Source of the DNA: Telmatobacter sp050010735
GTDB lineage: Bacteria; Acidobacteriota; Terriglobia; Terriglobales; Acidobacteriaceae
Length of the DNA: 64,000 nucleotides
Direction: 5' to 3'
NCBI GenBank assembly: GCA_050010735.1
Contig: JBEKKL010000013.1
Coordinates: 1-64,000, forward strand
Under the pieces are notes generated by a model that ran no database searches, had not been told where the DNA came from, and saw only the letters and a list, made by a program, of their open reading frames with translations. A program made the translations under genes and the position numbers. Below, one piece after another: positions 35,211 through 43,029 of the stretch; position 1 is the stretch's first letter; every line of letters begins with the position of its first letter.

Positions 35211-35594
35211 ATGATTGTGGGTTCCGGAATCGACATGGTAGAGATTGCGCGCATCCAGCACTCCGTGGATCGCTACGGCGAGAGGTTTCTCGGGCGCGTC
35301 TATACCGCCGCGGAGCAGGCTTATTGTCTGCGCAAACGCATGGCCGCGGAGAGTTTGGCGGCCAGATTCGCGGCCAAGGAAGCCGGAGCCAAAGCACTCG
35401 GAACCGGCATCAGTCATGGTGTGAGCTGGCTTGAGATCGAGGTTGTGCGCGAAGCGAGCGGAAGACCGACTCTTAAGTTTCACGGGCGGGCAGCCGAGTT
35501 TGCGGCACGCCTTGGTGCTGTTCGCGCCGCGCTTTCGATCACCCATACGGCCGCATTCGCCATGGCCAGCGTGGTGCTCGAGGATGGGCGTTGA
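35211..35594 (+). CDS. acpS: Holo-[acyl-carrier-protein] synthase
   Basis: Transfers phosphopantetheine from CoA to acyl carrier protein. The 127-residue length and the two signature segments are standard: GSGIDMVEIARI with Asp8, and ARFAAKEAGAKALGTGI with the metal-binding Glu. LSITHTAAFAMASVVLE closes the fold. It is followed 60 bases later by the MlaD-like gene. No strong ribosome binding site is visible. Confidence 0.95.
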   Translation: MIVGSGIDMVEIARIQHSVDRYGERFLGRVYTAAEQAYCLRKRMAAESLAARFAAKEAGAKALGTGISHGVSWLEIEVVREASGRPTLKFHGRAAEFAARLGAVRAALSITHTAAFAMASVVLEDGR

Positions 35595-35654
35595 TTCGGC
35601 CTCTTCTGCTATTCTCAATGCGATAAGCGGTTTCTTTTCAGCCTGAGGAGTGCC

Positions 35655-36731
35655 GTGCCGAGCCGCAAAGAAATTCAATGGTCGCAACTGAGGGTCGGAG
35701 CTTTGGTGCTGGTGGCCGTGGCGGTTCTGGTCGCGTTGATTCTTCTGATGTCTGGCTCCTCCGGTGGGCCGTTTGCGCGCAAGCTGGTCCTTCGGTCGTA
35801 CTTTGAGAATGCAGCAGGCGTGAAGGCCGGCGCTCCTGTCACGCTCGAGGGCGTGACCATCGGCAATGTGATTCATGTCCGCGTGGTTGCTGACCGCAAC
35901 CCGACGCCGGTGGAAGTGACGATGCAGGTTGGCTGGGACTTCAGGCGAAGGCTGCATGTCGATTCCACAACGTCGATTGCGCAGGCCGGCGTCCTGGGCG
36001 ACAACTACATCGATATCAGTTCGACCCATGCCACCGGGCCGCCTCCTGACAGCGACGCCGAGCTGAAGGTCTCGGGCGCACCCGGCCTGCAGGAACTGAT
36101 TCATAGCAGCAACAGCTCCATCGTTGAAGTGCAGGCCCTGACGCAGAAGATCGAAACCCTTGTCGACGCGCTCAACTCCAAACGCGGCACGGCTGGCGAA
36201 CTGATCAACGATCCCGAGCTCTACAGAAAGATCACGGCGATTGCGAGCGATCTTCAGACGATCACCGGAGCCATCTCCGGAGGGAAGGGCACACTCGGCA
36301 AGCTGATCGCCGACGACACGCTGTACACGCGGGCCAACTCGGCTGTCGACCGGCTCGACAGGATCACCATCGCTCTGGAAGAGGGCAAGGGAAGCGCGGG
36401 CAAGCTGCTCAAGGACGAGACTCTCTATAACAATCTAAACTCCGCGGTGGCAAATACGAATCAACTGGTTTCCGACATCAATGCCGGCAAAGGCGCACTG
36501 GGCAAGCTCGCCAAGGATCCATCCTTTGCCGAGAAGCTCGACGACACCGTCACGAGGCTGGATTCAATTCTCAAAGGCGTGGATGAAGGCAAGGGCACGC
36601 TGGGACAGCTTGTTCAGAACCGCTCGGTCTATGACCATGCCGACCAAACGCTGGATCAGACCCAGCAATTAATCAAGAGCATTCGCGAAGACCCGAAGAA
36701 GTATCTCGTGATTCGAATGAAGGTCTTCTAA
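35655..36731 (+). CDS. MCE/MlaD-family lipid transport protein with tandem repeats
   Basis: A 358-residue inner-membrane-anchored periplasmic protein, starting at GTG. One membrane helix lies at residues about 15-33, followed by the MCE domain (SYFENAAGVKAGAPVTLEGVTIGNV). The C-terminal half is helical, with five repeats of a G(K/R)GT(L/A)G(K/E)L motif: KRGTAGELINDPELY, GKGTLGKLIADDTLY, GKGSAGKLLKDETLY, GKGALGKLAKD and GKGTLGQLVQN. MCE proteins form hexamers that move phospholipids between membranes. The usual permease and ATPase genes (mlaE, mlaF) are not in this window. Confidence 0.88.
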   Translation: MPSRKEIQWSQLRVGALVLVAVAVLVALILLMSGSSGGPFARKLVLRSYFENAAGVKAGAPVTLEGVTIGNVIHVRVVADRNPTPVEVTMQVGWDFRRRLHVDSTTSIAQAGVLGDNYIDISSTHATGPPPDSDAELKVSGAPGLQELIHSSNSSIVEVQALTQKIETLVDALNSKRGTAGELINDPELYRKITAIASDLQTITGAISGGKGTLGKLIADDTLYTRANSAVDRLDRITIALEEGKGSAGKLLKDETLYNNLNSAVANTNQLVSDINAGKGALGKLAKDPSFAEKLDDTVTRLDSILKGVDEGKGTLGQLVQNRSVYDHADQTLDQTQQLIKSIREDPKKYLVIRMKVF

Positions 36732-36774
36732 GTGCCGGCAACTGGGCAGAAGGCCGGGAGGGATTGGTCAACTC

Positions 36775-38496
36775 CTAGGCCTTGGCGTGGAAGGCATTCA
36801 GTTGATCGGCCAGCTTGTCCACCAGATTCTTCAGCTCATCCAGGCGAGCCAGGGCTTCGTCGTTCCTGCCGTGGGCACGGTGTTTCACAAGGCCCGCAGC
36901 CATTGCATGAATCTTCCAGTGCAGCGCGATGATCGGCTGAAATGCCGGCTGAGAGCTGCGTCCATCCGGTCCCTCGGCGTAGAGCCAAGCGCCAAAGCGG
37001 CATTGGTACCGGCTCAAGCGAGGCTCGATGCTGCTCTCGCCTTTGAGGAAAGCTTCGAGATCCGCTGCCCACGCGCGGTGTTCGACGCCGGCATGGAGCA
37101 GGGGCCGCTGGTCGACGGCGACCGAGAGCACCTCGTTCCAGCGGGGGTCAGGACGCCAGGCCGCGATCCAGCCAGGCAGCTGGTCGGCTGGCATCGGCCG
37201 GGCAATTCCATAACCCTGGGCCAATTTGCAACCGAGACGAAGGAGGATCAGGCCTTGCTCCATGGTCTCCACGCCCTTTGCGACTGGCTGACGGCGGAAG
37301 GCAGTCGCCAGTCCCAGAACGCCCTCAAGAATGGTCAGATCATCGGGATTTTCAAGAATGGCGCGCACAAAGTTCGGGTCGATCTTGAGAACATCGACTG
37401 GCAAGTGCTTGAAGTCCACGAGCGCCAAGTGGCTTGAGCCAAAGTTATCGAGGGCAAACGAGACCCCCGTGTTGCGGCACTTTGCCAGCACGCTTGAGAG
37501 TTGGGCCATATCCTCAAGAGGATCGACCTCTCGAATCTCAAGCTCCAGGCTGGAGGGTTTGATGCGCGGGTGGTCGGCGAGCAAAGAAACCAGGCGATCG
37601 CTGAATCCCGACTGCCGCAGCTGGCGCGCTCCGATATTCATGCTCACTGAGATGCCGAGCCCGTCGTCGAGCCACTCTTCCATCTGGGCAAGCGCGGCGT
37701 CGATCACCCACTCACCGAGGACAACCGCAAACGGATGGTCTTCAATTACGGGCAGAAATTCTTCTGGTTGCAAGAAACCCCGTTCGGGGTGTTGCCAGCG
37801 GATCAGCGCCTCGACGCCGGCCACCTCACCCGTGCACATATTCACTTTGGGCTGATAGACCAGGAGGAACTCGCGAGCCGCTAGAGCCAGGCGAATTCGT
37901 TCCAGACTCTCAGGGTTGCCACCCGTACCGCCGTCCAGAGCAGAGTCGAAGAAACGATAGAGGTTCTTACCCGCCGCCTTTGCCCGATGCATGGCCTGGC
38001 TGGCCTGACGCAAAAGCTGATCTGCATCCGTGTCTTCATCCTGTGGGTAAAACGCAACACCGAGGCTTGCAGAGAGCTGCAAAGCAGAGTCACCGACCTG
38101 AGCCGGTTCGGCAGCGGCCTCAAGGAGGCGAATCAGCGCCGGCATACACTGCTGCTCTTCATCGAGTGCGGGCAGAACGGCCGCAAACTTATTGCCTTCT
38201 AGACGGGCTAAGACCTCGTTTTTGGCCAGGGACCGCTTCATGCCTCGAGCGAGGAATCTAAGCACCTGCCCTCCAGCATCATAGCCATGGCAATCGTTGA
38301 TCACCTCCAGACCGTCGAGGTCGAGACGCACGACCGCCACGAGCTGGCCCCAGCGCTTCGATTGAGCAATTGCCTTGTTCAATCGATCGACAAGCAAGGC
38401 CCGGTTGGCCAAACCCGTTGATTTATCAAATTGGGCGACTTGCCGGGGACGCTTGGCGCGCTCAGGTCGCCGTGCCATATCGGAGAGGCTCTTCAT
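36775..38496 (-). CDS. Degenerate GGDEF-EAL protein with C-terminal zinc-binding CZB domain
   Basis: A 573-residue soluble protein. The GGDEF domain (about residues 20-180) has LEGNKF at 99-104 in place of GGDEF. The EAL domain (about 195-440) keeps EAL at 228-230 and Lys370, but has DNFG for DDFG (349-352) and KGVE for EGVE (406-409). Both activities are thus probably lost or weakened. Residues about 465-560 match a CZB domain, with His472, Cys498 (in YQCRFGAWLY), His525 and His529. The last two spacings (27 and 4) equal those recalled for E. coli DgcZ. It may sense zinc or redox state and bind c-di-GMP without turning it over. Confidence 0.9.
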   Translation of the reverse strand: MKSLSDMARRPERAKRPRQVAQFDKSTGLANRALLVDRLNKAIAQSKRWGQLVAVVRLDLDGLEVINDCHGYDAGGQVLRFLARGMKRSLAKNEVLARLEGNKFAAVLPALDEEQQCMPALIRLLEAAAEPAQVGDSALQLSASLGVAFYPQDEDTDADQLLRQASQAMHRAKAAGKNLYRFFDSALDGGTGGNPESLERIRLALAAREFLLVYQPKVNMCTGEVAGVEALIRWQHPERGFLQPEEFLPVIEDHPFAVVLGEWVIDAALAQMEEWLDDGLGISVSMNIGARQLRQSGFSDRLVSLLADHPRIKPSSLELEIREVDPLEDMAQLSSVLAKCRNTGVSFALDNFGSSHLALVDFKHLPVDVLKIDPNFVRAILENPDDLTILEGVLGLATAFRRQPVAKGVETMEQGLILLRLGCKLAQGYGIARPMPADQLPGWIAAWRPDPRWNEVLSVAVDQRPLLHAGVEHRAWAADLEAFLKGESSIEPRLSRYQCRFGAWLYAEGPDGRSSQPAFQPIIALHWKIHAMAAGLVKHRAHGRNDEALARLDELKNLVDKLADQLNAFHAKA

Positions 38497-38641
38497 CCTT
38501 CCCGCATCTGCCTCCGCGTACTATAACCATCTATCGGCAGATTAGGACTGTCGTTGAGGGCAGGGCAGGTGGCTGGAAGACAGGTATGTGGTTTGGGGTC
38601 GCTGGTGCGCGCCGGGCTCGCAGGTGGGCACACCATTTATC

Positions 38642-38953
38642 TCAGCTCGCCGCGGGCGCGGGTGGAGCGGCCGGAGCGGGTGTGCCGCTGGGGGCGCTCT
38701 CCTTCGCGGTGGAGGGCGCTTTGGTCTCGGTGGGTGAGCTTGTCGCAGTCGATTCGGTAGTGGACGAGCTGGCGCCGGGGGCGTAGTCGTTCACGTACCA
38801 GCCCGCACCCTTGAACTGCAGGCGCGGGGCCGTAAGCGGGCGCTCGAGGAGGCCGCGACACTTCGGACATTCAAGCTCAGGCTCGGAGCTGAAGCTCTGG
38901 ATCTTCTCAAAACGGTGATCACACTGGGTACACCGATATGCATACAACGGCAA
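38642..38953 (-). CDS. FmdB-type zinc ribbon protein
   Basis: A 103-residue protein. The N-terminus LPLYAYRCTQCDHRFEKIQ with a later CPKC pair is the FmdB-family zinc ribbon. The rest is a Ser/Thr/Pro/Ala-rich tail of low complexity. Translation probably starts at TTG 38951-38953, eight bases after a strong GGGAGGAC; the frame is open earlier without such a site. The function of these regulatory-type zinc ribbons is not established. Confidence 0.85.
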   Translation of the reverse strand: MPLYAYRCTQCDHRFEKIQSFSSEPELECPKCRGLLERPLTAPRLQFKGAGWYVNDYAPGASSSTTESTATSSPTETKAPSTAKESAPSGTPAPAAPPAPAAS

Positions 38954-38997
38954 AGTTTTCGTCCTCCCGAAAGAATGACGCTCTTTACCTATTGTAT

Positions 38998-39037
38998 CGG
39001 CAGGACGGGGAATTCTCTGCAAAGGGCCGTCCTGCCG
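38998..39037. terminator. Perfect 11-base inverted repeat between DUF2911 and zinc ribbon genes
   Basis: CGGCAGGACGG (38998-39008) and CCGTCCTGCCG (39027-39037) flank an 18-base loop. No T run follows on the minus strand. It could stop or insulate transcription from the DUF2911 gene. Confidence 0.4.
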
Positions 39038-39058
39038 TTTGCGTTCTCTTGTGAACTC

Positions 39059-39604
39059 TCAATGCACAGCAATCAGGACAGAAGCTGAGTTGTTTTCCCA
39101 TTCCAGCGTCAATTTGCCGGTCGTGCCGCCCTGGTCTGTGATGGTGTACTTCAGATTCTCGGCCATTGCCAGCGGTTTGCTCATGGTCATCTTCGCCCGT
39201 CCCAGATCTTGTGCCTTGTCGTAGACGGTGCCCCATTGGCCGGTCTGCTTGTTCACGATCAACACCCAGCTGTCGGGGTCGGCCAGATCGACGTAGAGGG
39301 TGTAATCTCCCTTGGGAACTGCCAGGCCGCCAATGATCAGATCGGCATCTGTGTGCAGCTTGGTGGCGCTGTTGGCGCCAGCGCGCCAGACGGGATAGGT
39401 CTTGTCATGGCCAATCAGCCCGTCTTTGCCGAAGATATGACCCTCGCGTCCCTTGACGCCGGGCGAGTTGTAGGTGATGGTGATTGCTTTGCCGGCGATC
39501 GTCGCCGACTCAGTGGCGGGTGGGCTCTTGGGCGGGCCTTGCTGGGCAGAGAGGGTGAGGGTTGCGGCGATAAGCATACCGGTAGAGATCAAAAGTTGCT
39601 TCAC
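39059..39604 (-). CDS. Exported DUF2911 protein
   Basis: A 181-residue protein with a signal peptide (MKQLLISTGMLIAATLTLSA). The DUF2911 pattern follows: ITITYNSPGVKGREGHIFG, PVWRAGANSATKL, and later PKGDYTLYVDL and SWVLIVNKQTGQWG. This all-beta secreted family is common in Bacteroidetes and Acidobacteria; its role is unknown. It is divergent from the next gene with a 200-base shared upstream region. Confidence 0.88.
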   Translation of the reverse strand: MKQLLISTGMLIAATLTLSAQQGPPKSPPATESATIAGKAITITYNSPGVKGREGHIFGKDGLIGHDKTYPVWRAGANSATKLHTDADLIIGGLAVPKGDYTLYVDLADPDSWVLIVNKQTGQWGTVYDKAQDLGRAKMTMSKPLAMAENLKYTITDQGGTTGKLTLEWENNSASVLIAVH

Positions 39605-39804
39605 GTGCCTTTACCTCCGTGGGAGAGAGTTTCTGCCGAAGGCGGACGCTTCGACCCAACGATTGTCGCACTCGCAGGCTCCCATCGGGAAACCAAAGGC
39701 CGCAATCCACTACTTTTACGATGCGCTGTCCACCGAGAATAAAGGCGCCCGGAGCCGGGAGGGTGCGATATACTCCAAACGCGGCAAGAACTAGGAGGTT
39801 AAGG

Positions 39805-40323
39805 ATGCTATTCAAAGGGATCGGGAAGTGGGCTGCGGTCGGTGCGCTGGCCATCGCGGTGACGACGCCGGTATCAATGATCGCTCAAGCGGGAGGCGAC
39901 GCAGTGCTGAAGCCCGCTGAGCTGCAGAAGCTGCTGCCAGCGACCGTCTTCTATCGCGGACAGACAGCTCCAACGGAGTTGCGGAACTCCGGCGGCGTGA
40001 AACTGAGTGATGGGTACTATGTGCTGTCGGCGCTGGTCGACACGAGCGGCTACACGACGGGCGTGCAGGCGAAATATCAGGCATACTTCATCACAGAAGT
40101 GCCCATCAAAGTAAGTGGGCAGGCCTTGGCCGCGGGCGCCTACGGTCTGGGACTTGTCGGCAACAACTTCTTGATCACCGATCTCGGCGAACACGATGTG
40201 CTCAGCGTCTCGGCCAGCGACGATGCCGGATTGCAACGACCGAGGCCGTTGGAGATTGTGGCCGACCCAGCCGCTGGTTTCCGGCTGTATATCCAGCGCA
40301 AGTATGTGATTTTAAGCCGGTAG
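39805..40323 (+). CDS. Exported protein of unknown function, 172 residues
   Basis: The ATG at 39805 follows AGGAGG at a good distance. The frame is open earlier but without a binding site. A signal peptide (WAAVGALAIAVTTPVSMIAQA) precedes a small domain, with FYRGQTAPTELRNSGGVKLSDGYYVLSALVDTSG and a Gly-rich middle. No family is recognised. Position next to the divergent DUF2911 gene, and the similar theme of short exported beta-rich proteins, may mean a shared regulator. Confidence 0.78.
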   Translation: MLFKGIGKWAAVGALAIAVTTPVSMIAQAGGDAVLKPAELQKLLPATVFYRGQTAPTELRNSGGVKLSDGYYVLSALVDTSGYTTGVQAKYQAYFITEVPIKVSGQALAAGAYGLGLVGNNFLITDLGEHDVLSVSASDDAGLQRPRPLEIVADPAAGFRLYIQRKYVILSR

Positions 40324-40528
40324 GCTTTGTAGACGTCTTCACTTCAGGCCGATCTGTCATTGGTCTAATCCAGCCTGAGCAATTGTGAAGATCGAGGGCC
40401 ACGGCTCACGTTCTTCGCAGGTTACGAGCATTTTCACTGGAAGAATCGGGGCCTGTGATACTAACATGGTGATTCAAACGTCCAGCGGAGTTTGAACGGC
40501 GGTTTTTAGAAAAGGGGAGGATACGCAG

Positions 40529-41641
40529 ATGAGTTTCCGTTCTTTCAGGTCTTTTTGCCAGATCTCGGCACTAGCAGTTCTTGCATTGGCACCATTGGGG
40601 TGCAAGAAACCTCCGGCGGTGACACTGGCGTGCCAGGCCAACCCACCGGCCATATTCCCCGGCGATGCTGTCACAGCGACTGCAACCGCAGGGTCGGTCG
40701 ATCCCAACAAGAAGACCAATGTGACCTACGACTGGTCGGGCACCGGCGTGACCGGCAACGGCGCGTCGGCCACCGTCAATACCGCCGACCAGGCACCCGG
40801 CAGCTACACGGTGAAGGCTACCGTGAAGGAAGGCAAGAAGGGCAAGGAAGGCTTGAAGCCCGGACAGTCCGCCGAGTGCACAGCGAGCTACACGGTGAAG
40901 GAGTATGAACCGCCTACACTGGCCTGCTCTGCCAGCCCGAGCACCATCAAGCCCGGCGAGACCAGCACCATCACGGCGACCGGCTTGAGCCCGCAGAACC
41001 GCCCGCTGACCTACACCTACTCGGCAGCGGCGGGCTCCATCAGCGGCAGCGGAGCCACCGCCACCTTCTCCTCGACGGGCGCGCCGACCGGGAATGTGGG
41101 AATCGCCTGCAACGTGGCCGACGACAAGGGCCACACGGCGAACGCGAGCACCAGCGTGACCATCCTGGCTCCGTACGTTGCTCCTACGCCGCACGCGCAG
41201 GCGCTCTCGGCGATCAGCTTTGAGGGTGACAAGAAGCGTCCGACCCGTGTGGACAACGAGGCAAAGGCCCAGCTTGACGCTCTTGCCCTGAGCCTGCAGC
41301 AGCAGCCAGATGCCAAGGCTGTGCTGGTTGGCAACGCGACGGCTGAAGAGAAGGCGCCGCCAAAGCATCACAAGAAGAATGCCAAGGTGGCCGACCTCGC
41401 TGCGCAGCGCGCCGTCAACGTCAAGGAGTACCTGGTGACGGAAAAGGGTATCGATCCCTCGCGCGTCTCTGTGGTGAGCGGCACTGCCGATTCCAAGTCG
41501 GTGAATCCGTACCTCGTGCCCTCGGGAGCCGACTTTGCGGCCGACGTCCCCGGAACAACTCCGGTCGACGAGAGCGCTGTCAAGGCTCAAGTTCGCAAGC
41601 CTCTGAACGAGCGGCACCACAAGCACGCTGCCAAGAAGTAG
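40529..41641 (+). CDS. OmpA-like outer-membrane lipoprotein
   Basis: A 370-residue protein. The signal ends LAPLGCKK with Cys25 as the lipidation site. Two Ig/PKD-like beta repeats follow (from VTLACQANPPAIFPGDAVT and LACSASPSTIKPGETSTIT). The C-terminal third resembles the OmpA peptidoglycan-binding domain (AQLDALALSLQQQPDAKAVLVGN, LAAQRAVNVKEYLVTEKGIDPSRVSVVSG). It probably links the outer membrane to the wall. A hairpin at 41677-41706 lies just downstream. Confidence 0.82.
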   Translation: MSFRSFRSFCQISALAVLALAPLGCKKPPAVTLACQANPPAIFPGDAVTATATAGSVDPNKKTNVTYDWSGTGVTGNGASATVNTADQAPGSYTVKATVKEGKKGKEGLKPGQSAECTASYTVKEYEPPTLACSASPSTIKPGETSTITATGLSPQNRPLTYTYSAAAGSISGSGATATFSSTGAPTGNVGIACNVADDKGHTANASTSVTILAPYVAPTPHAQALSAISFEGDKKRPTRVDNEAKAQLDALALSLQQQPDAKAVLVGNATAEEKAPPKHHKKNAKVADLAAQRAVNVKEYLVTEKGIDPSRVSVVSGTADSKSVNPYLVPSGADFAADVPGTTPVDESAVKAQVRKPLNERHHKHAAKK

Positions 41642-41676
41642 CGTGTAACGAAGCGCTCGTTTTGCGGGTGCTTTAG

Positions 41677-41706
41677 CCGAGGCCAGCCTTTCGGGGCTGG
41701 CTTCGG
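41677..41706 (+). terminator. Hairpin terminator of the OmpA-like gene
   Basis: CCGAGGCCAGCC pairs with GGCTGGCTTCGG (one bulge or mismatch) around a TTTCGG loop, followed by TGTTTC. It stands 36 bases after the stop codon. Confidence 0.6.
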
Positions 41707-41832
41707 TGTTTCTGGGCGCGTGAAGACAGAGCTTTCAGATATCTTAGGAGAGTTTCACTTGTTGCTCATAACTCATTTATTGTTAGTAGGCTATGTGCGA
41801 TCCAGAGAATTACATAAACGATTTTTAGAATG

Positions 41833-42696
41833 TTAAGAAGGTGGGTGGGAGCTGATATTTCTTCGGCAAAGCATCGAGGAGAGCGTAATCGAACATTCAA
41901 GAGCGCCGCAAATGTGGAGAGTTGAATCGGAGCGGATAAGTCCGAGCGCAGACTTATCTAGCTTCTGGAAGAAATCCCTTAAGAGGATGTAACGATCATC
42001 GGTGCCTGCTGCCATCGACTGAACGGGAAGTGTTTCTGGTAAACCACGTGGTGTTGCTCCTGTGCCGTTTGCTTGGGCGTTTCCATTTTCCGGTGCCTCG
42101 CCGATGTCGCCCAATGTAGCGGCAGGAGTGATTGGCACGCCAGTCAGCTCCACATATTTCCTACCATTTATATCCCGGATGAAACCGACGGCATTCGCGT
42201 TTTCAAGAATCAAAGATTGCGTCTCATCCGCGCGCTCTGAAGGAACTCCCAAGCCAATAAGAACATTGCGTGCGATTTCTGGCTTCGGAAGGGGCGCTCC
42301 TGCATACTTTTGAAGAAACTCGCGAATGACACGTGGCTTCAGAACAGCTTCGCGCTTTGCGACAATGTCATCTCCTTCAACCGTGGGACGAACAATGCGG
42401 AGGCCTAGCGGCGTTAAGGATATGCTCTCAGCAAAGGCGCCCCCCGCAGTGAGGTCGTATGCAATGGAGGAACCGGTCAGCATCCGGAACGGTCCGGTCG
42501 ACGGTTGCACACCGATTGCAGCGGCAACCTGCAGTGGGGTCGCGGGCTTGTATCCGTAATTTCCTGCGATGGCGTTGGGTACGCGCAATGCCTTTTCCAA
42601 TGACATGCTGGGAACGTCGCTCTGAAGGATCCGGGCCCTTGTGGATCCCTCCGTTGCTGCAGTTCCCTTCGTAGCTGGAACACTCTTCTTAACCAC
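41833..42696 (-). CDS. Protein resembling the N-terminal part of TIR-like nucleotide-binding proteins, possibly truncated
   Basis: A 287-residue protein starting at GTG 42694-42696 with GGAGG seven bases upstream. The region from SLEKALRVPNAIAGNYGYKP through GPFRMLTGSSIAYDLTAGG, ISLTPLGLRIV, KREAVLKPRVIREFLQKY and GRKYVELTG recalls the winged-helix-like region found in front of TIR-like (PF10137-type) domains. This is from memory only. The last 40 residues (after about KLDKSALGLIRSD) are cysteine-containing and unlike a folded end, and no TIR-like part follows. AT-rich flanks suggest acquired DNA. It may be a remnant of a defence-type gene or a shorter relative. Confidence 0.6.
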   Translation of the reverse strand: MVKKSVPATKGTAATEGSTRARILQSDVPSMSLEKALRVPNAIAGNYGYKPATPLQVAAAIGVQPSTGPFRMLTGSSIAYDLTAGGAFAESISLTPLGLRIVRPTVEGDDIVAKREAVLKPRVIREFLQKYAGAPLPKPEIARNVLIGLGVPSERADETQSLILENANAVGFIRDINGRKYVELTGVPITPAATLGDIGEAPENGNAQANGTGATPRGLPETLPVQSMAAGTDDRYILLRDFFQKLDKSALGLIRSDSTLHICGALECSITLSSMLCRRNISSHPPS

Positions 42697-42920
42697 TGAG
42701 GTGCCTCCAAATCTTAAACTTTTATTTGTAGGCACTTTAGCATACATGCCTGCAAGATGCTTCTAGATTCGGAGGATTCTCCTCTGTAAGACCGTAGCTC
42801 CTTTACTATCCTGTCGAATCACACCAACTGAGTGGTCCAGTAGGTATTCAATATCTAACGCCAAACGCGGACCTTGCGGTCCGCGCTCTGCGTTTGATTC
42901 AGATTGTTGTTGGTTGTTGA

Positions 42921-42940
42921 GGCACGACTGAAGCCGTGCC
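42921..42940. repeat. Imperfect 20-base palindrome
   Basis: GGCACGACTGAAGCCGTGCC is nearly self-complementary, differing at two positions from a perfect palindrome. It lies in the 333-base gap 42697-43029, which otherwise contains only the next repeat and AT-rich sequence. Confidence 0.55.
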
Positions 42941-42960
42941 CTTTCAAAGTGTGGAAAAAC

Positions 42961-43004
42961 AACCGCAGGTCCTTCGGCTTCGCTACGCTCCCCTCAGGAT
43001 GACA
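42961..43004 (-). repeat. Intergenic copy of the repeat found inside pyrB
   Basis: Read on the minus strand it starts TGTCATCCTGAG and ends GAAGGACCTGCGGTT, identical at both ends to bases 189-240, with a 17-base centre in place of 25. It lies 26 bases downstream of the nifJ stop. Confidence 0.8.
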
Positions 43005-43029
43005 AGCTGGAGTGTGGAGCTCTCAGCTC

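Noticed and set aside
35118..36104. Minus-strand frame of 328 codons across acpS and the MlaD gene
   Set aside because: Both genes on the plus strand are secure, so this frame cannot be real.
36061..36640. CRISPR-like regular repetition in the MlaD gene
   Set aside because: The repeats are in-frame protein repeats of varying sequence, not identical direct repeats with spacers.
36787..37437. Plus-strand frame opposite the GGDEF-EAL-CZB gene
   Set aside because: The opposite strand encodes clear EAL and CZB domains; this frame is a shadow.
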